Positions 34,160 through 43,277 of a stretch of DNA of 64,000 nucleotides are shown piece by piece. Each line of letters opens with the position of its first letter. Within the stretch, counting starts at the first letter, position 1. Below the pieces are notes generated by a model that was not told where the DNA came from, made no database searches, and was given only the letters and a program-made list of their open reading frames with translations. Position numbers and translations under genes: made by a program. Source of the stretch: Candidatus Hebobacterum abditum (lineage in GTDB: Bacteria; Armatimonadota; Hebobacteria; Hebobacterales; Hebobacteraceae); the NCBI GenBank assembly GCA_029821875.1, contig JALGXW010000024.1, forward strand, positions 1 through 64,000, given 5' to 3'.

Positions 34160-34471
34160 ATGGCTCGGAGGCGAGCATCGCGAAGGCAATCGCGGGACCG
34201 AGGCCGAGACTACTACGAGGGCCTGCCGAGCGACACCGACTACAAGAGGATCGCCCATCAGCGGGCAAGGCACAGGAACACCAGGGGCTGGATACTCCGT
34301 ATCGGGCTGCTGGCCGTGCTCGGCCTCCTGATATGGCTCTTCAACGATGACGTGGCCAGATACATCAGGGTGCACCTGTACCAGACCAAGGAAGGGCACC
34401 GCGAGGGGGCGGATCATATACGCGCGGGCCGCGACCGCCGAGCAGGCGTTGACTGGGTAGAGGGCGAGTAG
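34160..34471 (+). CDS. Small single-pass membrane protein, unknown
   Basis: 103 residues from ATG 34160 with GGAGGGA 6 nt upstream. Strongly basic N-terminus (ARRRASRRQSRDRGRDYY), one membrane segment at ~44-60 (ILRIGLLAVLGLLIWLF) and a charged soluble tail. No family recognised; the Arg-rich front suggests the N-terminus is cytoplasmic. Confidence 0.65.
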   Translation: MARRRASRRQSRDRGRDYYEGLPSDTDYKRIAHQRARHRNTRGWILRIGLLAVLGLLIWLFNDDVARYIRVHLYQTKEGHREGADHIRAGRDRRAGVDWVEGE

Positions 34472-34599
34472 CGTCCGCCACCTCCGTTGCCGTGCCGATC
34501 CAGCACCTTCCCGCCATCGGCTGACAGCGGCTCGGCGGCCGACGAGGGGCCGCGCGCCGCCGCAGCGAATCCCTCTAGGGACTCCTCGGGAGGACTCCC

Positions 34600-35130
34600 A
34601 TGGCCAAGACAGAGGTCGGGCCGGCGGACAACGTTCCGGAGACGCTGCGCGCGCTCGCCCATCCCGGACTGCTGCTGGTCTCCCTCGACCGCCGAGGGCG
34701 GCCAAACGTCATGACAATCGGCTGGGGCTCAGTGGGCATCTACTGGGGGCAGCCCATGTTCATGGTACCGGTGCGGCAGTCGCGGTACACGTATCGCTGC
34801 ATCGAGACGACGCGTGACTTCACGGTCAACGCGCTGCCCCGGAAGCTGGCCGACCTCGCGACCTTCTGCGGCACGGTGTCAGGCCGCGATCACGACAAGT
34901 TCGCAGAGGCGAAGCTGACTCCGCATCCAAGTCTTCGGGTGAAGTCACCGATCATCGGGGAATGCGTGCTCCACTACGAGTGCAAGGTGGTGCATGTCAA
35001 CGACCTCGTGCCGAAGGCGCTGGCCGCAGACTTTCTGGGGTCTGCCTATCCCCGGGGCGACTATCACAGGTTCTACTTCGGGCAGATTCTGGCGGTGAGA
35101 GCGGAGGAGAATCTTCGCCGGCGGCTATGA
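34600..35130 (+). CDS. Flavin reductase-like FMN-binding split-barrel protein
   Basis: 176 residues: HPGLLLVSLDRRGRPNVMTIGWGSV opening, MFMVPVRQSRYTYRCIE, FTVNALP, DKFAEAKLTP and GECVLHYECKV match the flavin-reductase/FMN split-barrel family. Such proteins bind FMN and act as reductases or flavin carriers. The stop overlaps the acylphosphatase ATG, and another FMN protein lies at 35478. Confidence 0.87.
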   Translation: MAKTEVGPADNVPETLRALAHPGLLLVSLDRRGRPNVMTIGWGSVGIYWGQPMFMVPVRQSRYTYRCIETTRDFTVNALPRKLADLATFCGTVSGRDHDKFAEAKLTPHPSLRVKSPIIGECVLHYECKVVHVNDLVPKALAADFLGSAYPRGDYHRFYFGQILAVRAEENLRRRL

Positions 35131-35438
35131 GGCAGATGTGCGAGCAGGTCTCCGGACCGGCACGGTTTCGTGCCCTCATCTCCGGTCGCGTCCAAATGGT
35201 TGGCTTTCGGGCCTTCGCTGAAATGCGTGCAGCAGTTCATGGCGCAACGGGGTATGTGCGGAACCTGGCCGGCGGCGAAGTGGAGGTCGTGGCGGAGGGA
35301 GACCGAGAGCTTCTCGAGGCGCTCGTCGCCGATCTGCGCCGCGGCCCGAGCGGCGCACTCGTGCGCAACGTGACCGTCGCCTGGGAGACGCCCAGGGGGG
35401 AGTTCGAGGATTTCTCAGTGCGGCACGACAGGTGGTGA
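35127..35438 (+). CDS. Acylphosphatase
   Basis: 103 residues, overlapping the preceding gene by ATGA. ARFRALISGRVQMVGFRAFAEM holds the phosphate loop and catalytic Arg of acylphosphatases, and GYVRNLAGGEVEVVAEGDR provides the conserved Asn. Hydrolyses acyl phosphates. Position behind a flavin protein suggests no specific pathway. Confidence 0.92.
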   Translation: MRQMCEQVSGPARFRALISGRVQMVGFRAFAEMRAAVHGATGYVRNLAGGEVEVVAEGDRELLEALVADLRRGPSGALVRNVTVAWETPRGEFEDFSVRHDRW

Positions 35439-35477
35439 ACGCCGGGAGGCAGCTCCGCCGAGAGGAGGGAGGAGTCG

Positions 35478-36065
35478 ATGGAAGTGGTTGCGATCAGCGG
35501 AAGCCCAAGGCCCAAGGGAAACACGGCCACCCTTATCGAGGCGCTGTTAGAAGGAGCGCGCGAGGGAGGGGCAAAGACGACGCGCTTCGACCCCGCCCAG
35601 ATGCGGATCGAGGATTGCACCGCGGGCGACGAGTGCCTCGTCAGCCCGGAGGCGGGCTGCCGGATAGCCGATGATATGCAGCAGATCTACGACGGTCTGA
35701 GGCGAGCCCAGGCATGGGTATTCGGTTCCCCGGTCTACCATGCTCACGTCACCGGCACCCTCAAGCGCGTCATCGACCGGACGTACGCCTTCTACACTAC
35801 AGAAGGTGGCGAGTGGCGCCTGGGACTGGAGGGACGGCGGTGCGGGGCCGTGATCGTTGTCCAAGCGGACTCCGAAGAGGAGACGCCGCGACGTGTCGCC
35901 GAGTACCTGGAGCAGATCCTGCGCGCCTACAACGTCGACCCGTTGGGGTGTGTGGCAGCGTCGAATCTGGCAGAGCCAGGAGACGCGGCCGCCCGGCCAG
36001 ATTTGCTGGACCGCGCGAGGGAACTCGGGCGTGAGCTCGCAGGCGAAGCGGCAGCGCTCCGATGA
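35478..36065 (+). CDS. Flavodoxin-fold NAD(P)H-dependent FMN reductase-like protein
   Basis: 195 residues. ISGSPRPKGNTATLIEALLEGA is the FMN phosphate loop of iron-sulfur-flavoprotein/WrbA-like proteins; WVFGSPVYHAHVTGTLKRVIDR is the second flavin loop. Only two early cysteines are seen (DCTAGDEC), so the full iron-sulfur motif of archaeal Isf is not complete. Overlaps the GH94-like gene by ATGA. Confidence 0.87.
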   Translation: MEVVAISGSPRPKGNTATLIEALLEGAREGGAKTTRFDPAQMRIEDCTAGDECLVSPEAGCRIADDMQQIYDGLRRAQAWVFGSPVYHAHVTGTLKRVIDRTYAFYTTEGGEWRLGLEGRRCGAVIVVQADSEEETPRRVAEYLEQILRAYNVDPLGCVAASNLAEPGDAAARPDLLDRARELGRELAGEAAALR

Positions 36066-38647
36066 GGCGGGGGAGGAAAAGCGTCACGGGACCTGCGGAC
36101 GCTGAGACGAGGCTCGACCGGCTGACGGCAAAGGCGCGGCGCAACCTGGCCGCGGGCAGATCGCCTCGAGCGGGATTCTCGTCGGCGCACGTGGCTGCGC
36201 TCGAAGAACACTACTCCACGTTCGAGGAATCGCGGGACAGCGAAGGCTTCCTGACCGGTTCGTGCCTCACCATCCATCGCCCCGACACGCCGCGTCCCTG
36301 GCTTCACCTGTTGTGCAGCCCTCACGATCGGGCCTATGGAGTGATGGGATCGTTCTGGGACCAGACCGGCCTGGGGTTCCTCTGTTACGAGAGCGTGCTG
36401 GCAGGGCCGGTCACATCGCACAAAGACGCAAGCTACGTGCCCACCGCCCCACGCAGCACGGACGTACGTGAGTTCCACCTGCGGGAGGACGGCCGCGGTG
36501 GCGCGACCATCTGGCACATGCTGCCTCAGGTGGGGCGGGAGGCCGAGGCGTACGAGGGCCACCGCTGCCGTCAGCACCCGGGCTGGATCGAGGTCGAAAG
36601 CTCACGGAACAGGATCAGATCGCACCTTCGCGTCTTCATTCCCACAGACGACACGTGCGAGGTGTGGACGATCACGCTCAAGAACGAGAGCACTCGGCAG
36701 AGGAAGCTGAAGCTATTCGCCCGGGTCAACTGGGGTCTGGGGAGCCACCCCTCCTACTACTTCGATCCGCGAGTCACCTCGCAGGGCGACTACCTCAGAG
36801 ACCTGCGGGCCATCGTCGCTCTCAACCACCACAAGGCGAATGCGCTTCCCCGCACCGGCTTCATGATGTCCAGCGTGGCCTTCGCCACCTTCGATCTGAG
36901 TGGCGAGGAGTTCAGCGGCGGCGGGCACTTCCGCCCATTCCCGCGGGCCGTGCAGGAGGGATCCTGCCGCAACTCCGTGGGACTGCAGCCCTACCTGGGG
37001 CTTGTGGGGGCGCTTCAGTTCAACGTGAGCCTGGCTCCCAGGGCATCGCGGACGGTGCACGTGCTCGTCGGCCGCACGGAGATGGGAGAGGCCGATTGCC
37101 GGCGCCATCTCTCGCGTCTGCGCGAGAAGTTCTTCTCCGACCGCGGCGTAGAGCGGGAGTTCCGACGAATGCAGGACGCCTGGCGCCAGAAGCTGAGCCG
37201 CGTTCAGCTCCGCACGCCGGATGAGGAGGTAGACCGCACCTACAATGTCTGGCTGAAGTACCAGCAGCACAACACTGCTCGGTTCACCCGGGCGCTGGAT
37301 CAGGTGGGCTATCGCGATGTCCTGCAGGACATGCTCGGGCTCTGCAACTTCAACCCGGAGTATGTGCGAAGCTTCCTTCCGATCGCGCTCAACCACCAGC
37401 TTCGCGACGGCCGCGCGATCCGGCAGTTCTTCAAGTATCCCGGTACCAACGCCTCGAACGACGAGCGAATGTACGGTGACAGCCCCGTGTGGATTGCAGA
37501 CACCTTGGTGACCTACCTCGAGGAGACCGGCGACTTCGGCCTGCTGGATGAGCAGGTCGGCTTCTATGATCTCGAAACACATCGGCAGGACAATCGCGCG
37601 AAGAAGCCGGTCTACCAGCACGCCATCATGGCGCTGGAGGGGCTCTTCGAGAACCGCGGGCAGAAGGGGCTCTGCCGGATCGGCTACGGTGACTGGAATG
37701 ACGCGATGGACGGCCTCTCCAAGCGCGGGGAGGGCGTGAGCACGTGGCTGTCGGCGGCCCTGATCTTCGGCGCTCAGCGAATGCTTTCCCTGGCGCGGCA
37801 CCTCGATGGCACGCGCCTCGCGGACTCAATGGAGCGGATCATCGCGACCCTGACGAAGGCGATCAACGACAACGCCTGGGATGGAGATCACTACGTCTTC
37901 GGCTTCAACGACGATGGCATCGCGATTGGCTCCCAGAGCAGCGAAGAGGGGCGCATCCATGCAACCGTGAACGCTTGGATGCTGTTCACCGGCGTGGCCG
38001 CCGCCGCCGGCCGAGAGGAGAAGGTGTTGACGGCCCTGAAACGCCTGTGGACCCCGATCGGCACCGCCTCCCTGGACATTCCCTACGCCTCTCAGAGTCG
38101 GGATGTGGCCGGCCGCATCGCGGACATCACCGGCGGGCAGTTCGAGAACGGCGCCGTATACACGCACGGCCATTCGTTCTTGCTATACGGCCTGGCCGTC
38201 ACGGGCCGCGCCGAGCAGGCGTACGACGAGTTGAAGCTTTGTCTGCCGGGGAACACCTTCCCGGACATCGCCACCGGCCCGCCGCACCAGCAGTCGAACT
38301 TCGCCGTCGGTCCGACGCACCCCAACTTCGGCATGAATCTCTACAGCAACTTCACCGGTTCGACGGCCTGGTATCTCAAGACGATAGACCAGATGATCGG
38401 CGTGTTGGCGGACTTCGATGGCCTGCGGATCGCGCCCGTGGCGCCCTCCGCTTGGCGGGAGTACGAGCTACGGAAGCGGTTCCGGGGCACGGACTATCGC
38501 TTCCGCTTCCAGCACGAGAGCGGGAAGAGCGAAGTGCGCTCCGTCACCGTCGATGGGAAACCATTGGCGCCAGTAGGAGGGGAGTTCAAGATCCCGCTGC
38601 CGAAGCGCAGGCCAAAGCACATCGTTGAGGTCGAGGTGGTCATGTGA
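36062..38647 (+). CDS. Glycoside hydrolase family 94-like disaccharide phosphorylase
   Basis: 861 residues. N-terminal beta-sandwich (GSFWDQTGLGFLCYES, DREFHL-like EFHLREDGRGGATIW), a helical linker, then an (alpha/alpha)6 barrel with YGDWNDAMDGLSKRGEGVSTW at ~545, where Asp is the general acid of GH94. C-terminal GRIADITGGQFENGAVYTHGHSFLLYGL forms the phosphate-side loop. GH94 enzymes split beta-glucosides such as cellobiose or chitobiose with phosphate. The motif resembles the phosphorylase part of cyclic-beta-glucan synthase, so the substrate is open. It starts a tightly packed sugar-phosphate operon. Confidence 0.88.
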   Translation: MRRGRKSVTGPADAETRLDRLTAKARRNLAAGRSPRAGFSSAHVAALEEHYSTFEESRDSEGFLTGSCLTIHRPDTPRPWLHLLCSPHDRAYGVMGSFWDQTGLGFLCYESVLAGPVTSHKDASYVPTAPRSTDVREFHLREDGRGGATIWHMLPQVGREAEAYEGHRCRQHPGWIEVESSRNRIRSHLRVFIPTDDTCEVWTITLKNESTRQRKLKLFARVNWGLGSHPSYYFDPRVTSQGDYLRDLRAIVALNHHKANALPRTGFMMSSVAFATFDLSGEEFSGGGHFRPFPRAVQEGSCRNSVGLQPYLGLVGALQFNVSLAPRASRTVHVLVGRTEMGEADCRRHLSRLREKFFSDRGVEREFRRMQDAWRQKLSRVQLRTPDEEVDRTYNVWLKYQQHNTARFTRALDQVGYRDVLQDMLGLCNFNPEYVRSFLPIALNHQLRDGRAIRQFFKYPGTNASNDERMYGDSPVWIADTLVTYLEETGDFGLLDEQVGFYDLETHRQDNRAKKPVYQHAIMALEGLFENRGQKGLCRIGYGDWNDAMDGLSKRGEGVSTWLSAALIFGAQRMLSLARHLDGTRLADSMERIIATLTKAINDNAWDGDHYVFGFNDDGIAIGSQSSEEGRIHATVNAWMLFTGVAAAAGREEKVLTALKRLWTPIGTASLDIPYASQSRDVAGRIADITGGQFENGAVYTHGHSFLLYGLAVTGRAEQAYDELKLCLPGNTFPDIATGPPHQQSNFAVGPTHPNFGMNLYSNFTGSTAWYLKTIDQMIGVLADFDGLRIAPVAPSAWREYELRKRFRGTDYRFRFQHESGKSEVRSVTVDGKPLAPVGGEFKIPLPKRRPKHIVEVEVVM

Positions 38648-39288
38648 GCCAGCCCGGATGTGAAGCGCTGGATGCTCTCGTTCACGAGTACCCGTCGCTG
38701 GGGCAATGCGCGGCGGAGATCGGGGCAGCCCGGGACGCCTTGATAGCCGCCTACGAAGACGGCTGCAAGCTCCTACTCTGCGGCAACGGCGGCAGCGCGG
38801 CCGACTGCGAGCACATCGCCGGCGAGTTGCTCAAGGGCTTCGAGCGATCTCGCCCGCTGCGGGCCGAGCTTCGCTCTGCCCTCGCGGCGCAGGGGCCGGA
38901 GGGCGAAGCACTGGCGAGACGCCTCCAGCAGGCGCTGCCAGCGATCTCGCTCACGGGACATCCCAGCTTCACCTCGGCCTGGGCGAATGACGTGGACCCG
39001 AACCTGGGCTTCGCGCAGCTCGTCGTCGCGCTCGGCAACGCTGGCGATGTCCTCCTGGCGATCAGCACCTCGGGCGAGGCGCGCAACGTCACCCTGGCCG
39101 CTTGTGCGGCTCGGGCGCTTGGCATGACTGTCATCGGTCTCTCAGGTGGAGACGGGGGCGCGCTCGCGCCGCTGTGCGACGTCTGCGTCACGCTTCCCGG
39201 AGGGAGTGTTGCCGAGATACAGGAACTCCACCGGCCCGCCTACCACTACCTGTGCCGCGCCGTCGAGGCGCACTTCTTCGGTGAGTAG
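38644..39288 (+). CDS. SIS-domain isomerase, GmhA-like
   Basis: 214 residues, GTG start overlapping the GH94-like gene. LLLCGNGGSAADCEHIAGELLKGFE is the sedoheptulose-7-phosphate isomerase (GmhA) signature with conserved Glu, followed by WANDVDPNLGFAQLV, LLAISTSGEARNV (phosphate binding) and VAEIQELHRPAYHYLC (His). GmhA makes D-glycero-D-manno-heptose 7-phosphate for LPS; a heptosyltransferase-like gene is at 61.9 kb. The adjacent HAD phosphatase could be its partner. Confidence 0.88.
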   Translation: MSQPGCEALDALVHEYPSLGQCAAEIGAARDALIAAYEDGCKLLLCGNGGSAADCEHIAGELLKGFERSRPLRAELRSALAAQGPEGEALARRLQQALPAISLTGHPSFTSAWANDVDPNLGFAQLVVALGNAGDVLLAISTSGEARNVTLAACAARALGMTVIGLSGGDGGALAPLCDVCVTLPGGSVAEIQELHRPAYHYLCRAVEAHFFGE

Positions 39289-39308
39289 CCGCCGCCAGTG
39301 ACACCGCG

Positions 39309-40316
39309 ATGGTAATCCTCGACGACTCCAACCTGTCGGAGTCCGCGGCTGGCCTTGAGATCGTGCGGCGCGTCGTAAGATGCGAGATCACGCACGTGAT
39401 CCATGACGTGGATGGTACTCACAGTCTCATCCGCGGCTGGGAGCCGGTCATGAGCCTGAGCCTGCACTACGCCATGACCTCCGGACTGCCGGATGATTTC
39501 GACAGCGAAGACAATCTGCAACAACTCGTAGCCCGAGTCGGGGCCAAAGCGCTGCCTGAGACCGATCGGTTCTGTGTGGAATCGGCCGGCATGTCTGCCA
39601 TCACGCAGATGGAGTGGGCCATCCGCAGGGGTGTCGAGGAAGAGACTATCGAGCTCCCGGGCGGGCCGCTGCTGGCAGGGGAAAGCGCGATCAACTCTGA
39701 GATCGTGCGCCGAATGTGGGAGGGTCACGAGCGGTTCCCGGACCTGGAAGAATCCGACCGGACCGTAGACTACATCGCGGACCGTGCGCCCAGGCTCTTC
39801 CGTCTCTACGAGGCGATGTTGAACAGAGCTTCGCGTGACAGGAACCTGGCTCGCGCCCGAGAGGATCCAGAGGCCTGGCGTGTTCCGGGGTCACTCGAAT
39901 TCCTGCAGCGCCTCCGTGCGGGGGGCGCCACGAACTACTTCGTCACCGGCACGGTGATCTCGACCGACGACCCGCTGACCGGGATGATGGAGGAGATGCT
40001 GGCCATCGGCCTGGAGGTTGGGCCCGGCCGACTCGTCGAAGCCGTACACGGCTCGAGCTGGGACAGGAAGATGCCAAAGGATGAGGTGATGCGGGGGCTG
40101 CTGACAGAGCTGGGAGTCGTTGCGAGCGATGTGCTTGTGGTGGGGGATGGGCGGAGCGAGGTGGCGGCCGGCGCAGAGATGGGCGCGGCAGTGATGAGCC
40201 GACTGGCGCTCGAGGCGACTCGGCAGCGCGAGCTGCACCGCCAGCTGGGCACCAACTACATCGTCGCAGACTACACGTCTCCGGCTCTGCACCAACTGCT
40301 GCGCGTGCAGGAGTAG
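39309..40316 (+). CDS. HAD superfamily phosphatase-like protein
   Basis: 335 residues. ITHVIHDVDGTHSLIRGW gives the DxDGT nucleophile motif near residue 36, YFVTGTVIST the second (Thr) motif, and VLVVGDGRSEVAAGAEMGA the third (GDGxxE). A large helical cap of about 140 residues lies between. The substrate is unknown; the place between two sugar-phosphate isomerase genes implies a sugar phosphate. The gene ends 4 bp before the next. Confidence 0.8.
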   Translation: MVILDDSNLSESAAGLEIVRRVVRCEITHVIHDVDGTHSLIRGWEPVMSLSLHYAMTSGLPDDFDSEDNLQQLVARVGAKALPETDRFCVESAGMSAITQMEWAIRRGVEEETIELPGGPLLAGESAINSEIVRRMWEGHERFPDLEESDRTVDYIADRAPRLFRLYEAMLNRASRDRNLARAREDPEAWRVPGSLEFLQRLRAGGATNYFVTGTVISTDDPLTGMMEEMLAIGLEVGPGRLVEAVHGSSWDRKMPKDEVMRGLLTELGVVASDVLVVGDGRSEVAAGAEMGAAVMSRLALEATRQRELHRQLGTNYIVADYTSPALHQLLRVQE

Positions 40317-40320
40317 GATC

Positions 40321-41403
40321 ATGGAGTATCGCGGTTCATTCGCTCTGTTCGACACGTCGGGCATCAAGACGTATCCGCTGCGGGAGCGCAGCAGCAAGGC
40401 GGACGTAGAGGCGTTCGTTGATTGCACAAAGCTCCGCAGTGCAGAGATCGCCCTAGAGGACCCGACACGCTCGGGGCTGCGCGACAAGCTTGAGGCGCTC
40501 GCCGACGCGGTGGCCGAGGCGCACGGCAACGGGAGGCCCGTGATCCTACAGACCGGTGCGCATTCCATCAAGAACGGCCTCTCTCCGATCTGGATAGACC
40601 TCATTGAGCGCGGCATCGTGACCCTCCTCGCCACAAATGTCGCGGCCGTCATTCACTCGTTCGAGTTCACGCTGACCGGGGCCTCATCCGAATCGGTGGA
40701 CAAGGTGCTCCCGAGGGGCGAATTCGGCATGGCCTTCGAGACGGGGGTGTACCTGAACCAGGTCATGATCGAAGGGCACCGTCGGGCCTGGGGTCTGGGT
40801 GAGTCTGTCGGCCGATTCTTCGTGGAGGCCGAGTTCCGGCGCTGTGTGCTCGACGCTGCCCTCGCAGGCGTCGCCGATCCGAGCCCATACTACGCGCCCT
40901 ACGACGGCTTCCCTTACATCGAAAGCTGCATGTACGCGCGGGCGCAGGAGCTGGGCGTCCCCGTAACCGTCCATGCGATGATCGGCACCGACATTACCGA
41001 CCAGCACGTCAACTTCGACGGAGAGGCGAAGGGCGAAACCAGTGCCCGTGACTTCCTCATCTACACAGAGCATCTCAGGCGATTCTCTGCCGGCGGTGTG
41101 CTCCTGAACGTGGGTACGGCCGTCATGGGCCCCGAGGTGCTGCTGAAGGCCGTCTCGATGGTCGCCAACCAGGGACACCCGCCAAAGGGCATCGTCACTG
41201 GCGACTTCGACATACGGCCCTTTGCCTTCCAGGACGATGTGCGAGATGAAGGGCAGTACTACTACTACCTGCGCGATCAGAAGACGATCGCCACCCGGCT
41301 CCCTCGCGTCTTCGGAGGCGCTGGCTACTACATCGAGGGTGACCAGGTCACAACGGTTCCAGCCTTCTACCAGTTGCTAATGCGGAAGCTGGACGTGGTG
41401 TGA
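40321..41403 (+). CDS. Deoxyhypusine-synthase-like protein of unknown function
   Basis: 360 residues. TGAHSIKNGLSPIWIDLIERG, TNVAAVIHSFEFTLTG, FGMAFETGVYLNQ, VTVHAMIGTDITDQH and LLNVGTAVMGPEVLLKAVSM define a bacterial family related to deoxyhypusine synthase that binds an NAD-like dinucleotide. The catalytic-Lys block of true deoxyhypusine synthase is not visible, and bacteria lack eIF5A, so the reaction must differ. Homologues I recall are annotated as hypothetical or deoxyhypusine synthase-like. Embedded between HAD and SIS genes, so a sugar-phosphate or cyclitol substrate is a reasonable guess. Confidence 0.75.
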   Translation: MEYRGSFALFDTSGIKTYPLRERSSKADVEAFVDCTKLRSAEIALEDPTRSGLRDKLEALADAVAEAHGNGRPVILQTGAHSIKNGLSPIWIDLIERGIVTLLATNVAAVIHSFEFTLTGASSESVDKVLPRGEFGMAFETGVYLNQVMIEGHRRAWGLGESVGRFFVEAEFRRCVLDAALAGVADPSPYYAPYDGFPYIESCMYARAQELGVPVTVHAMIGTDITDQHVNFDGEAKGETSARDFLIYTEHLRRFSAGGVLLNVGTAVMGPEVLLKAVSMVANQGHPPKGIVTGDFDIRPFAFQDDVRDEGQYYYYLRDQKTIATRLPRVFGGAGYYIEGDQVTTVPAFYQLLMRKLDVV

Positions 41404-41428
41404 GCCATCATCATGGGAGGACAGCGGT

Positions 41429-42508
41429 ATGAGTAACGCGCCCGAGGCACGGGCAAGACGGCCGTCAGGAAGGCGGCCCATCATGCTGCGGGAGATCCGC
41501 GAAGAGCCCGAGCGCGTTGCCACTCTCATCGACAGGGAGTCGGCCGGGCTGCAGAAAGCCCTGCAGAGGCTCAGGGAGAGTCCACCACCACTGATTCTCG
41601 CCGCCGGCCGCGGAACTTCCGACAACGCTGCCACCTACGGGCGCTACCTGTTCGAGCACTTCGCGGGGATCCCGGTCTCGGGCGCGGCACTCTCGCTGTT
41701 CACGCTCTATCCGGCTCCCATGCACCTGAAGGGCGCGCTGGCCATCGGCCTTTCACAGTCGGGCGAAAGCCCCGATGTAGCCAGTGCATTGCAGGCCGCT
41801 CGCCGCGCAGGCGCGTTCACTCTGGCGGTGACCAACAGCGCCGGCTCATCTCTAGCGAAGGTCGCCGAGCACACGGTCCTCCTCCATGCTCGTAAGGAAC
41901 GCTCTGTGGCGGCCACGAAGACCTACGTCGCGGAGCTCGTCGCGATGGCCATGGTCTCCCGCGCCCTGGCCGGCGAGCCACGCCAACGCGAGATCGAGCG
42001 ATTGCCGGAGTTCGTCCGCTCGGCCATCGAGTGCGAGGCCGAGATCGAGCGACTCGCCGCCTACTACAGATACGCGCCGCGCTGTCTCTGCCTGGCGCGC
42101 GGCTTCAACTACGCGACGGTCAGGGAGACGGCGCTCAAGCTGATGGAGACCTGCTACATCGGATCGACGGGCATGTCGGCTGCGGATTTCCTGCACGGCC
42201 CCATCGCCTTCGTCGAGGAGGACACGCCGGTGCTGACCTTTGCCGCCAAGGGGCCGACCTACCCGTTCATGCTCGACCTGGCCAAGCGGCTGGAGCAGCA
42301 GGGCGTGGACGTTCTCACCTTCACAAACCACAGGGAGATACTGGCGCATTCGGCCCTGGGCGTTCACTGCCCCGTCAGGGCACAGGAGGCCCTGACTCCC
42401 GTTCCGTTCGCTACCTTGGGACAGCTCTTCGCCTGTCATCTAGCCCTGATACGAGGGTTGGACCCTGATGCCCCAAGGCGGCTCAAGAAGGTGACCCGGA
42501 CGCTCTGA
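41429..42508 (+). CDS. SIS-domain sugar-phosphate isomerase/deaminase (NagB-II or AgaS-like)
   Basis: 359 residues, GGAGGACAG before the ATG. Two SIS domains as in the C-terminal half of GlmS, without the glutaminase: LAAGRGTSDNAATYGRYLFEHF, GLSQSGESPDVASALQAARR, AVAATKTYVAEL-like SVAATKTYVAEL and ETALKLMETCYIGSTGMSAADFLHGPIAF. Such stand-alone proteins include glucosamine-6-phosphate deaminase II and fructosamine-6-phosphate deglycases. A role in amino-sugar phosphate turnover downstream of the GH94-like enzyme is plausible. Confidence 0.87.
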   Translation: MSNAPEARARRPSGRRPIMLREIREEPERVATLIDRESAGLQKALQRLRESPPPLILAAGRGTSDNAATYGRYLFEHFAGIPVSGAALSLFTLYPAPMHLKGALAIGLSQSGESPDVASALQAARRAGAFTLAVTNSAGSSLAKVAEHTVLLHARKERSVAATKTYVAELVAMAMVSRALAGEPRQREIERLPEFVRSAIECEAEIERLAAYYRYAPRCLCLARGFNYATVRETALKLMETCYIGSTGMSAADFLHGPIAFVEEDTPVLTFAAKGPTYPFMLDLAKRLEQQGVDVLTFTNHREILAHSALGVHCPVRAQEALTPVPFATLGQLFACHLALIRGLDPDAPRRLKKVTRTL

Positions 42509-42556
42509 GCGAGGCCCGGCGAGCCCCATACACTACTTCGACGGAAAGGAGTTCGT

Positions 42557-43177
42557 ATGCGAGTTGTGTTCCTATCGATGTTGCTGATCGGTGTGTCTAC
42601 CGCAAGTATCGGATGTGGAGCGACGATGGCAGACAATACGAGCAGCAAAGAAGAGACGTCTCCTACGGAGCAGCCGGAGCTTCGGGCTCCGACCGCCGAA
42701 GAGGTCGAGGCCGCGAAGAAGGCCGGCAAGGTGCAGGTTCTTCTCGACACGGCGAAAGGACAGATCACGCTGGCGCTGGACGGGGCAGCGGCGCCCATCG
42801 CGGTCGCCAACTTCCTGAACCTCGTGCGGACCGGGTTCTACAACGAGATGCCCTTCCACCGCGTCGAGCCCGGCTTCGTGATACAGGCCGGCGACCCGCT
42901 GCTTGTGGAGAGATCGCCCGTGGGCTACACGATCGAGGACGAGAAGTCTCCCATCAAGCACCTTCGCGGAACGATAGCAATGGCGCGGGTCTACCGCGCC
43001 GGACAGATGGTGCCCAACTCGGGCAGCACGCAGTTCTACATCTGCCTGGGCGATGCGCCTCACCTCGACCGGATGGGCTTCACGGCCTTTGGGAAGATCA
43101 CCGAAGGGATGAAGGTCATCGACCAGATTCGGGTCGGCGACAAGATCGTGGCCGCGAAGGTCGTCGAGGACAGCTAG
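42557..43177 (+). CDS. Cyclophilin-type peptidyl-prolyl isomerase, likely lipoprotein
   Basis: 206 residues. Signal peptide of ~18 residues ending ASIGC, a lipobox-like site whose -3 position is Ser, then an acidic linker and a cyclophilin domain from ~57: VLLDTAKGQITLALDG, NFLNLVRTGFYNEMPFHRVEPGFVIQAGDP (catalytic Arg), NSGSTQFYICLGDAPHLD and FTAFGKITEGMKVIDQI. Probably folds exported proteins at the membrane; Lgt and LspA are encoded at 20 kb. Last plus-strand gene before convergent M24. Confidence 0.9.
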   Translation: MRVVFLSMLLIGVSTASIGCGATMADNTSSKEETSPTEQPELRAPTAEEVEAAKKAGKVQVLLDTAKGQITLALDGAAAPIAVANFLNLVRTGFYNEMPFHRVEPGFVIQAGDPLLVERSPVGYTIEDEKSPIKHLRGTIAMARVYRAGQMVPNSGSTQFYICLGDAPHLDRMGFTAFGKITEGMKVIDQIRVGDKIVAAKVVEDS

Positions 43178-43232
43178 CGCGTCGGCGCGCTCGACAGTGT
43201 CCCTGACGTAGTCTCTGACTTCGACAGGGCAA

Positions 43233-43257
43233 GGGCAGGCGCGACATAGCGCTGCCC
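43233..43257. terminator. Hairpin between convergent cyclophilin and M24-like genes
   Basis: GGGCAG-G-CGC pairs with GCGCTGCCC (one bulged G) around loop GACATA. Located in a 100-bp convergent gap, so a bidirectional terminator is likely; no U-tract. Confidence 0.45.
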
Positions 43258-43277
43258 AACTTGGCCCGCCAGGCGCG

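Noticed and set aside
36062-42508. Complete LPS ADP-heptose pathway
   Set aside because: Only a GmhA-like protein and a HAD phosphatase are seen; no hldE or epimerase, so a dedicated heptose pathway is not claimed.
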